This document shows positions 5,638 to 11,685 of a DNA stretch of 11,685 bases, piece after piece. The DNA is from JAWPNA01 sp045402695. Its GTDB lineage: Bacteria; Acidobacteriota; Polarisedimenticolia; JACPZX01; DASXTC01. The notes beneath the pieces were generated by a model that was given only the letters and a program-made list of their open reading frames with translations, was not told the DNA's origin and did not search any database. The DNA lies in NCBI GenBank assembly GCA_045402695.1, contig JAWPNA010000367.1:1-11685 (forward strand), in the 5' to 3' direction. Each line of letters starts with the position of its first letter. The stretch's first letter is position 1. The translations under genes and the position numbers were made by a program.

Positions 5638-8600
5638 ATGGCTGCGAAGATAAGAACCCTTCTGGTTGTGGCACTCGCTCTGGCTGTTCCCCTGGTGCTT
5701 GGCACGGGGAATACCTTGGCTAAGATCGTTCACCTGAATGACGGCGCCGTGCAGCAGATGGACGGCACCTTTGACCTGCCAACGCAGGGTACCTGCGCCG
5801 TGGCAACGACCGGCTATGCACCTGTTCCCACAATCCGTCCGGAATGTCTCGCGGTGAGGTTCCCGGCCTTTGCTACGCAGGGAGCCTGCGAGGCGGTGGG
5901 CACATCTCCGAACAACCTTGCCTGGACCACGTCGGTCTGCAACGACCCAGCTAACGACGGGAATCAGGCCGGTTGTGAAGCCATTCCCGGCAGGCTGTAC
6001 AGCAACGGCAGATGCTCCGTCACGATGAAAGACCATAGCCGCAACGTCGCCGAATGTGTCGGACTCGGCGGAACGTGGGTTACCTCCGGAACCTGCACCG
6101 GAAGATGGAATGCCCCCGTCGATACCGGCCTCACTCTGACGACGAGCCCCGGAGATCAGTGCCTCCGGTGCCACAACGAACGAACCCAGTACAACGGCAC
6201 CGAAATCCGATGGATCGGTGAGCACTACCTGAAGATGGGCCACAAGAACATGTCTCGGAAGGTGACGGTCGGCCTCCCGTGGGCCGGCCCTGCGGGAACG
6301 GAATACCCTGCGGACGACAGCGGCAACGTGTTTGATTGGATCACAGGCCGGATCACGATCGGTGGTGTGCCGAGAGACCTGGCCTGGATCTATGGCGACT
6401 GGCTGAGCCCCTTGCCAAGGGCAATCGCCAAGCTTCCCGCGGCCACCGGCAGCGTCTGCACCCTCCCTGCGTACACCGACCAGACCAGTTGCCTCGCGAA
6501 TGCCGGGGCCCAGTGGTTGGGGGGAGTCTGCGAATCGCCCGCGTACACCACCAGCTCGACCTGCGCGGCAATTGGCGGGACCTGGGCGACAGGGCCGTCG
6601 GGGGTCTGCGACGACCCCACCAAGACCGCCTCGACCTGCCCGAGCGGACACTGGATTCAGAACGCCGGCGCCTCCTATTCCTGCTCGCGGTGTCACACGA
6701 CCGGCGCGACCAGTGATGCCACCATCGCGTCTGGTGCCGGCCCTGGCGGGAAGGAGCCCGAGAGATCTTTCCCCGGCATCACCTGGGACAGGAACTCCGA
6801 TGCCAACAGCAACCTCGTCAATCTCTCGTGGGGCGTGAAAGACGACACCAACCAGTACGCTTCGTGGGACCAGTTCGGGATTCTCTGCTCCCGTTGCCAC
6901 TTCTCCGCTGTCGATGACACGACGAACGGCGGCGTCCCGCCCTTCACCAATCCGATCGGATGGGGTAGGCACCACGCCGAGAACACAGGGGTGGCCAGTG
7001 ATGGGGGGTACTGCAGCGACGGCCGGTATACGCGAGAGGCAGTATGCGAAAGCGCCGGGAAGACGTGGTTCAGTGATTGCGGCACCGACCCCGTCGCCGA
7101 GATATGCACGAATGCGGCCGCCGACCCGAATGCCTGCGCTTCCGGCGGCAACACATGGGTTCCCGTCGCCGGGTGGTGCAGCGGTAATTCTTCGTATGGA
7201 ACCGACCAGACGGCCTGCACGGCCAACGGCTTCACGTGGACAAGCGGGTACTGCACCGTCGCCGGTAAGACCGACCCGGATCTCAATCTCTCGAGCAAGT
7301 GCAGCGGCGGCAGCGGCATCAATGCACTCACCTGGCGCCGCAACGGGAGCATTCAGGCTTGTCTGGTCGCCGGCGCGGCCTGGAACGGCGGCTTCCCCAC
7401 CTGCGACCCGGCCTCGATGTGCTCCAAGCCCGGGGTCTATGCGGACAAGGCGGCGTGTAATGCCGCCGGTGGAACGTGGAGCAGCCTGGCGAGTGAATAC
7501 ACCTGCCTCTCGGCCGGCGGAGAGTACACGGGCACCAAGACACGCAGGGGGCAGATCATCACGACTCTCTGCATGGAGTGCCACAGGCAGGAAACGAGCG
7601 GCCTGCCTTATGACGCCAACAACCCGGCAACCGCGTTGAAGGTCGGGCCGGCCCACAACACGGTCGCCTTCGTCAGCCATCCGCAGGGCAACCAGTTCCT
7701 GAACAGCACGCACGGGCGGTTCACCGGCACCTTCGATCAGATTCCCAGCGCGACGTTGGGCGCTGGTTACGGCAGCGACTTCCAGCTTCACGGAGAAGCC
7801 GGCAACACGGGCAACGGCTGCACGGGGTGTCACAATCCCCACAAGAGCACCGTGAAGGAAGCCAATCCGGAGGGGTTCTTCCTCGAGGAATGCACGGAGT
7901 GCCACTCGAATCCCGAGGAGGCAGCCGAGGTTCCCCAGGTTGACCTGACGACGATTCTGCACGCCGGCGGCCCCGGCACGCCGCTCGAGAACATGGACAC
8001 CGATCCAGTGGAAGCGTGCTTTACGTGCCACATGCCCGAGGGAATCCACCTGTGGCGCATCAACACCTCGCCGCTCTACTCCACCTTCCCGGCCGGTGCT
8101 CTGACCGCTACCGTGAACGCCAATACGTCGCCCCACGAAGGCTATACGAACGCGGTATGGGTTGATGTGGACCACGCGTGCGGTCAGTGCCACGGCGGCG
8201 GCACGGCCCAGGCCAGCACCACGGGCAGCGTCGCGGCCGGCAGCAAGGTTCTCACCGTGGCGAGCAACACCGGTTTCGCGGCCGGCAGCAAGGTCAGGAT
8301 CGCCGGCGCCGGCGCTCTCGAGGAAGATGGCATCACCAGAGGGGACCTCGACACCTACATCGTGTCGGTGGCGGGCGGCACCACGGTCAATCTGGCCGGC
8401 GCCTCACTTGGCACTGTCGCCGGCGCGGATGTCGTCCAGAACGCCACCAGGAACGACGCTTCGTACAAGACCAAGGCGGTGCTGGCCAGCAAGGCCGCCG
8501 GGATTCACAGCGGCACGCCGTCCGTTCCTCCATACATCAATTTCAGCTACCAGCTCGGCTCACCGAACACGCTCATGGTTGACGTGGACGCCTCGGCATC

Positions 8601-9399
8601 GACCTGCAGTGGCAGCAGCGCCAACTGCGACGCATACACCTGGGACTTTGGCGACGGCTCCTCCGCGTCGGGCATGACGGCATCCCACACCTACGCTTCC
8701 GCGGGCGCCCAGACGATCACCCTCACCGTGGAGGAATGGGGAGTGAGCGGTGGCTCCACGAGCAAGCCCGTGAACGTCTACGCGGTGGACGACCCGCCCG
8801 ACATGAGCCTCGGCACCTGCGTCTGGGATCCAAACACCTGGACCATGACCGTCAACGATGCGTCCACGGATACGGATGGCACCGGCGTCAGCAAGGTCAC
8901 CGTGAACTGGGGCGACGGCGGCGTGATCGCCAGCGACTCGAACGCGCCGTTCGGGCCCTTCACGCGCACCTATCTCAACGTGGGCTCATACACGATCACA
9001 CACAAAGCCCAGGATACCGCCGGACAGTGGAGCACCAGGACCTGCATGGCCTCTCCGGCCTACTTCACGATCAGCGGCATGGTGCAGACTTCCGAGGGTG
9101 TGGCGGTGCCCTCGGCCACCGTGACCGTGAAGAAAGGAACGACGTTGGTCCGGACGGTCTACACGGCGAGCAACGGCACGTTCTCGGTCGGATCCCTCAA
9201 GCCGGCCACCTACACGCTGTTCGTCACCAAGCCCGGATACACGTTCGACTCACCTGCTGCCACGCTGACCGTGGGTCCGGACAGCACGGGGAACATCATC
9301 ACGCCCGCGGCTCCAATGAAGCCGAACATTGACCCAACAGCGTCAGGGAGAGGGGGGAGGAAGAATCGTACTCCCACCGCGCAAACCATAGGACCATAG
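5638..9399 (+). CDS. Secreted octaheme c-type cytochrome with Cys-rich repeats and C-terminal PKD/carboxypeptidase-regulatory-like domains (1253 aa)
   Basis: This is a large exported electron carrier. The start is set by GGAGGAG (5623-5629), eight bases before the ATG, and by the Sec signal peptide that follows (MAAKIRTLLVVALALAVPLV, cleavage probably near residue 28). Eight CXXCH heme motifs begin at C175, C349, C417, C645, C728, C752, C794 and C848. Histidines such as H202, H445/446, H673, H681, H692, H718, H775, H804, H833 and H957 could be distal ligands. About ten cysteine-rich repeats lie among hemes 1-4. Residues about 857-937 form a non-heme beta domain. A PKD domain (about 966-1050, motif WDFGDG), a second PKD-like domain (about 1051-1136) and a carboxypeptidase-regulatory-like beta sandwich (about 1142-1221) follow. 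The last about 27 residues are basic and unstructured-looking. There is no lipobox or membrane anchor. Periplasmic, surface or extracellular location is inferred; the adhesion-like arm favours the surface. Confidence 0.92.
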   Translation: MAAKIRTLLVVALALAVPLVLGTGNTLAKIVHLNDGAVQQMDGTFDLPTQGTCAVATTGYAPVPTIRPECLAVRFPAFATQGACEAVGTSPNNLAWTTSVCNDPANDGNQAGCEAIPGRLYSNGRCSVTMKDHSRNVAECVGLGGTWVTSGTCTGRWNAPVDTGLTLTTSPGDQCLRCHNERTQYNGTEIRWIGEHYLKMGHKNMSRKVTVGLPWAGPAGTEYPADDSGNVFDWITGRITIGGVPRDLAWIYGDWLSPLPRAIAKLPAATGSVCTLPAYTDQTSCLANAGAQWLGGVCESPAYTTSSTCAAIGGTWATGPSGVCDDPTKTASTCPSGHWIQNAGASYSCSRCHTTGATSDATIASGAGPGGKEPERSFPGITWDRNSDANSNLVNLSWGVKDDTNQYASWDQFGILCSRCHFSAVDDTTNGGVPPFTNPIGWGRHHAENTGVASDGGYCSDGRYTREAVCESAGKTWFSDCGTDPVAEICTNAAADPNACASGGNTWVPVAGWCSGNSSYGTDQTACTANGFTWTSGYCTVAGKTDPDLNLSSKCSGGSGINALTWRRNGSIQACLVAGAAWNGGFPTCDPASMCSKPGVYADKAACNAAGGTWSSLASEYTCLSAGGEYTGTKTRRGQIITTLCMECHRQETSGLPYDANNPATALKVGPAHNTVAFVSHPQGNQFLNSTHGRFTGTFDQIPSATLGAGYGSDFQLHGEAGNTGNGCTGCHNPHKSTVKEANPEGFFLEECTECHSNPEEAAEVPQVDLTTILHAGGPGTPLENMDTDPVEACFTCHMPEGIHLWRINTSPLYSTFPAGALTATVNANTSPHEGYTNAVWVDVDHACGQCHGGGTAQASTTGSVAAGSKVLTVASNTGFAAGSKVRIAGAGALEEDGITRGDLDTYIVSVAGGTTVNLAGASLGTVAGADVVQNATRNDASYKTKAVLASKAAGIHSGTPSVPPYINFSYQLGSPNTLMVDVDASASTCSGSSANCDAYTWDFGDGSSASGMTASHTYASAGAQTITLTVEEWGVSGGSTSKPVNVYAVDDPPDMSLGTCVWDPNTWTMTVNDASTDTDGTGVSKVTVNWGDGGVIASDSNAPFGPFTRTYLNVGSYTITHKAQDTAGQWSTRTCMASPAYFTISGMVQTSEGVAVPSATVTVKKGTTLVRTVYTASNGTFSVGSLKPATYTLFVTKPGYTFDSPAATLTVGPDSTGNIITPAAPMKPNIDPTASGRGGRKNRTPTAQTIGP
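5887..7506 (+). repeat. About ten cysteine-rich protein repeats, loose consensus aC.aaGgtW..g.C, inside the octaheme cytochrome
   Basis: Protein-level repeats run from residue 84 to 623. Their first and last cysteines are 84-101, 113-126, 140-153, 285-298, 309-324, 470-481, 500-514, 527-539, 575-589 and 607-623. Typical members are SCLANAGAQWLGGVC, TCAAIGGTWATGPSGVC, ACTANGFTWTSGYC and ACNAAGGTWSSLASEYTC. Most have Gly-x-x-Trp in the middle and are followed by 10-14 residues, often with a Thr/Asp-Gln-Thr turn, before the next copy. Cysteines are paired without the CXXCH pattern, so disulfide-stabilised loops are more likely than hemes. DNA identity between copies is low, so this is an old amplification. 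Confidence 0.75.
8206..8448 (+). other. Beta-rich domain inserted after heme 8 of the octaheme cytochrome, with a 19-base internal direct repeat
   Basis: Residues about 857-937 are rich in Ala, Gly, Thr, Ser and Val and lack Cys and His. They read like a small beta domain: VAAGSKVLTVASNTGF and FAAGSKVRIAGAGA, then TYIVSVAGGTTVNLAGASLG. At DNA level TCGCGGCCGGCAGCAAGGT occurs perfectly at 8231-8249 and 8276-8294, a 45-base (15-residue) period. The domain falls between the last heme motif CGQCHGGG and YKTKAVLASKAAGIHSG, which looks like the normal continuation of a heme-8 region with its distal His. Confidence 0.55.
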
Positions 9400-9409
9400 G
9401 GGGAAGCAG

Positions 9410-9423
9410 GCGGGGAAACCCGC
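9410..9423 (+). other. Small GAAA-tetraloop hairpin between the two cytochrome genes
   Basis: GCGGG (9410-9414), loop GAAA (9415-9418) and CCCGC (9419-9423) pair perfectly. It lies 10 bases after the octaheme cytochrome stop, with no T-run, so it is not a standard terminator. It could separate translation units or slow 3' exonuclease decay in a dicistronic message. The short stem makes function uncertain. Confidence 0.35.
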
Positions 9424-9435
9424 GCGCGCCCACGC

Positions 9436-9484
9436 AAGGAGGAGGGGATAGACAATGCAAACACATCCCACCAAAGGAGGAACG
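9436..9484 (+). promoter_or_regulatory. Two Shine-Dalgarno/ATG units in frame before the tetraheme cytochrome
   Basis: AAGGAGGAGGGG (9436-9447) precedes an ATG at 9455, and AAAGGAGG (9473-9480) precedes the ATG at 9485. Both starts are in the same frame; the upstream one would add ten residues (MQTHPTKGGT) to the signal peptide. The 9485 start is preferred because its site is well spaced (four bases to the ATG) and gives a classic signal peptide beginning MRRYF. Either start could be used. Confidence 0.6.
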
Positions 9485-10321
9485 ATGAGAAGGTACTTCG
9501 CGGGGTTGCTCGCCCTCGGCCTTGGGCTGCTTGCTTCGTCCAGCGTCATGGCGTACACCGGGATCTACGTGGCGGGCGCCGGGATCAACGACACCGCCCA
9601 TGATCTCAGCACGGGAGCCAATGGGCTGGGGGCGTACGTATCATCGACCGATACCGATTCGAGAATCTGCATCTTCTGCCATTCCCCGCACAACACGTAC
9701 AAGCTGAGCTCGGCCAATCTCGGCCCGGGAGCGGGGATCGGCGGCGGCCCCCAGGCCCCGGACGATTTCGACTACCTGCCTCTGTGGAACCATGAGCTGA
9801 CCGGCAACGCCGGTTCCTACAGCATGTATTGGAACGGCCCGGGGGCGCCTACGGTCGGCTCCAAGGCATCGCAGGCCATCTTGAACGGTTTGAACCAGCC
9901 GGGCGGCGTCTCTCTGCTCTGTCTGAGTTGTCATGATGGAAGCATCTCCGTCAATTCGTACGGCAACGCCTCCCAGCCGGCCTTGTCTCAGAGCGGCGGC
10001 AGTACCACGATCGGCGCGGAGTACGTCATCGGCAAGGACAACTACCTCGGGAATCATCACCCGATCGGCTTCAATTACGATGTTGCCGATACGGATGACA
10101 CCGAGATCAAACCGGCGGACGGCACCCCAATGGGCACCGCCGGCGACGTGAGGAGCCACCTGTACGGCCCGGGGAACACCCAGATGGAGTGCGCGACCTG
10201 CCATTCGGTCCACAACAAGGGCAACACGGGCGACAAGAGTCTGCTCTGGAGGAAGGACGAAAACAGCCGGCTCTGCCTGACCTGCCATGACAAGGGTGAC
10301 GATCCGGGCGCCACTCCGTAG
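9485..10321 (+). CDS. Secreted tetraheme c-type cytochrome, OmcE-like layout (278 aa)
   Basis: This is an exported electron carrier with a Sec signal peptide (MRRYFAGLLALGLGLLASSS, cleavage probably after VMA at 23). Four CXXCH motifs begin at C62 (CIFCHSPHN), C146 (CLSCHDG), C236 (CATCHSVHN) and C264 (CLTCHDK). Conserved surroundings include TAHDLS (37-42), PLWNHELT (99-106) and NHHPIGFNYD (190-199), whose histidines are likely distal ligands. This order is common in the cytochrome c3-like/doubled-CXXCH group and recalls the tetraheme OmcE-type cytochromes that polymerise into extracellular filaments. There is no lipobox. It follows the octaheme gene by 85 bases and a strong terminator follows it, so the two are probably one transcript. 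The filament proposal is inference; a soluble periplasmic shuttle is the plain alternative. Confidence 0.9.
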   Translation: MRRYFAGLLALGLGLLASSSVMAYTGIYVAGAGINDTAHDLSTGANGLGAYVSSTDTDSRICIFCHSPHNTYKLSSANLGPGAGIGGGPQAPDDFDYLPLWNHELTGNAGSYSMYWNGPGAPTVGSKASQAILNGLNQPGGVSLLCLSCHDGSISVNSYGNASQPALSQSGGSTTIGAEYVIGKDNYLGNHHPIGFNYDVADTDDTEIKPADGTPMGTAGDVRSHLYGPGNTQMECATCHSVHNKGNTGDKSLLWRKDENSRLCLTCHDKGDDPGATP

Positions 10322-10340
10322 CGCATCCGATTGAACCGAC

Positions 10341-10380
10341 CGAGAGGGGAATGGACGCCATTCCCCTCTCGCTTTTCCTC
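10341..10380 (+). terminator. Strong intrinsic (Rho-independent) terminator after the cytochrome genes
   Basis: CGAGAGGGGAATGG (10341-10354) and CCATTCCCCTCTCG (10358-10371) pair perfectly over 14 bases around the three-base loop ACG, followed at once by CTTTTCCTC. It lies 19 bases after the tetraheme cytochrome stop and separates that unit from the NHL lipoprotein gene. The T-run is interrupted by C, but the stem is long and stable. Confidence 0.9.
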
Positions 10381-10474
10381 CTCGCGTTCTCATCCCTCCG
10401 CCCTCTCTCAGTGCATGGGGAGGTGATAGACTGACCGGCCGTTTTGATCTCCCAGGCGAACTCAGGGCCAGCCG

Positions 10475-11665
10475 ATGCGTGAACTCGTGACGAATCCGAT
10501 GTGCTCGGTGCCGACGGGAAGCAAGCGCCCCGCGGCGACCTTCAGAGCCGCGGCGTGCCTGGGTCTGGTATTCCTCTCGGCGGCTTGCGCCGCCCCCCTT
10601 CGGAAGGCCGGGCCACCGGTCTTCTTTCCGCCTCCCCCCGAGCTGCCTCGCATCCAGTATCTCACCTCATTCAGCGGACTGAAGGACATCGAGGAGCAGT
10701 CATCGTTCAATCGGTTCGTGGTGGGCGAGCTGCAGGACCTCAGGCTGGACAAGCCGTACGGCGTGGCCATGCACGACGGAAAGATCTACGTCTGTGACAC
10801 CAACGCGACGGTCCTTGTGTTCGATCTGAAGAAAAAGTCGTTCGGACCTCTGGAGGGGGCCACTGGCCCGGGGAAGCTCATTCAACCGCTGAACATCAGC
10901 ATCGAACCCGATGGGACGAAATACGTGGCGGACCCGGTACGGGGGCAGGTCGTCGTGTTCGATGTGAACGACGCGTACCTCAGAGCGTACGGGACCGCGG
11001 GAGCATGGAAGCCCGTGGACGCGGTGCCGCTTGAGGGCAGACTGTACGTCGCCGACCCCGCCAATGGGCTGATCAAGATCTTCGACAAGCAGAGCGGCGA
11101 GATGGTCAAGTCCATCGGCGACAAGGGGGAGCCAAACGAGCGGCTCGATCGTCCCACCAATCTCGCGTTCGATTCGGAGGGGTACCTGTACGTCACCGAC
11201 GCCGGGAGGTTCCAGGTGGTCAAGTTCGACCGTGACGGCCACTTCAAGGCGGCGTTCGGAAAGCCCGGGGACAACCTCGGACACTTCGCGAGGCCCAAGG
11301 GCATTGCGCTGGATCGCGAAGGCAAGCTGTATGCGGTGGACGCCTCGTTCAACAACGTGCAGATCTTCAACAAGAACGGGCGGCTCCTGCTTTTCTTCGG
11401 TGAGGGCGGAGACAAGCCCGGCGACTTCCTGCTGCCGGCGAAGGTCACGCTGGACTACGACAACCTGGCGTACTTTCAGAAATACGTGCAGCCGGGCTTC
11501 GATGTGGAGTATCTGATCTTCGTGACAAGCCAGTTCGGCGGCCGCTTCGTTAACGTCCTCGCGTACGGGCAAGAGAAGGGAAAGACCTACCCCAGCGAAG
11601 CGGAGCTCCTGGAGCGCATCAATGAGCTGCGGAAGAAGGAGCTGGAGAAGCAGAAGCAACAGTGA
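10475..11665 (+). CDS. NHL-repeat six-bladed beta-propeller lipoprotein (396 aa)
   Basis: This is a predicted outer-membrane-anchored lipoprotein. The N-terminus has a hydrophobic stretch AAACLGLVFLSAAC with C38 as probable lipidated cysteine; Ser at -3 makes the lipobox slightly atypical. A proline-rich linker (PPVFFPPPPELPRIQYL, 47-63) leads into NHL-type propeller blades recognisable by KPYGVAMHDGKIYVCDT, DGTKYVADPVRGQVVVFD, GRLYVADPANGLIKIFD, GYLYVTDAGRFQVVKFD and KGIALDREGKLYAVDASFNN. The C-terminus (374-396) is a charged helix of Glu, Lys and Gln. Proteins of this plan often accompany outer-membrane multiheme cytochrome clusters, probably as assembly or binding scaffolds; exact function is unknown. 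The ribosome site is weak (AGGGCC about 10464-10469), and an alternative in-frame ATG lies at 10499. The terminator upstream suggests its own promoter, but none is clear in 10381-10474. Confidence 0.9.
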   Translation: MRELVTNPMCSVPTGSKRPAATFRAAACLGLVFLSAACAAPLRKAGPPVFFPPPPELPRIQYLTSFSGLKDIEEQSSFNRFVVGELQDLRLDKPYGVAMHDGKIYVCDTNATVLVFDLKKKSFGPLEGATGPGKLIQPLNISIEPDGTKYVADPVRGQVVVFDVNDAYLRAYGTAGAWKPVDAVPLEGRLYVADPANGLIKIFDKQSGEMVKSIGDKGEPNERLDRPTNLAFDSEGYLYVTDAGRFQVVKFDRDGHFKAAFGKPGDNLGHFARPKGIALDREGKLYAVDASFNNVQIFNKNGRLLLFFGEGGDKPGDFLLPAKVTLDYDNLAYFQKYVQPGFDVEYLIFVTSQFGGRFVNVLAYGQEKGKTYPSEAELLERINELRKKELEKQKQQ

Positions 11666-11685
11666 ACCGCCCAGCGATCAATCGA

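Noticed and set aside
5411..5653. 80-codon GTG-started frame in the intergenic region
   Set aside because: Poorly spaced ribosome site, no family features, overlaps the cytochrome start and the candidate promoter.
5581..8193. Long open frame on the minus strand (870 codons)
   Set aside because: It is antisense to the octaheme cytochrome, whose signal peptide, heme motifs and domains are clear. The minus-strand product has no recognisable domain, and long antisense frames are common in GC-rich genes.
9346..9375. GGGAG...CTCCC inverted repeat as terminator of the octaheme cytochrome gene
   Set aside because: It lies inside the open frame, has an 11-base loop and no T-run.
1..11685. tRNA, rRNA, CRISPR, insertion sequence or attachment site
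   Set aside because: Reading both strands showed no cloverleaf with a GGTTCRA arm, no spaced identical DNA repeats, no transposase-like product and no flanking target-site duplications.

Overview
The window is G+C-rich (about 60-65% by eye), and every convincing gene lies on the + strand. It holds seven genes in two or three transcription units. No rRNA, tRNA, CRISPR array or mobile element was recognised. The gene content suggests an uncultured or poorly known Gram-negative bacterium with outer-membrane, multiheme-cytochrome physiology, such as an acidobacterial, NC10/Methylomirabilota-like, deltaproteobacterial or Nitrospirota-like lineage. The sequence alone does not fix the phylum.

Region 1 (1-5303) is a compact redox-enzyme operon. 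It starts with the C-terminal part of a nitrite oxidoreductase/nitrate reductase-type molybdopterin subunit (NxrA-like, cut by the window edge). Next come a 107-residue protein of unknown function wedged between the alpha and beta genes, the four-cluster iron-sulfur beta subunit (NxrB-like), a TorD/NarJ-type maturation chaperone, and an unrecognised 324-residue protein with an HELYH metal-binding motif and a C-terminal CxxC...CxxC knuckle. Gaps are 17 nt or less, or the genes overlap, so co-transcription is likely. No heme-b gamma subunit follows; it may lie upstream of the window.

Region 2 (5304-5637) is a 334-base non-coding gap. It contains a plausible sigma-54 type -24/-12 promoter 87-102 bases before the next start codon, and weak hairpins.

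Region 3 (5638-10380) encodes two secreted c-type cytochromes. The first is a 1253-residue protein with eight CXXCH motifs, about ten interspersed cysteine-rich repeats, an apparent beta-domain insertion after heme 8, and a C-terminal PKD/PKD-like/carboxypeptidase-regulatory-like arm. The second is a 278-residue tetraheme cytochrome whose layout recalls the OmcE-type filament-forming cytochromes. A near-ideal intrinsic terminator closes this unit.

Region 4 (10381-11685) encodes an NHL-repeat beta-propeller lipoprotein of the kind often found in outer-membrane cytochrome gene clusters.

Taken together, the window places a periplasmic-type NXR/NAR enzyme next to a set of genes that looks built for extracellular electron transfer. 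A reasonable but unproven model is that electrons from the molybdoenzyme (nitrite oxidation), or destined for it (nitrate or another oxyanion reduction), pass through the octaheme and tetraheme cytochromes to or from the cell exterior. Adjacency is seen directly; the functional link is inference.
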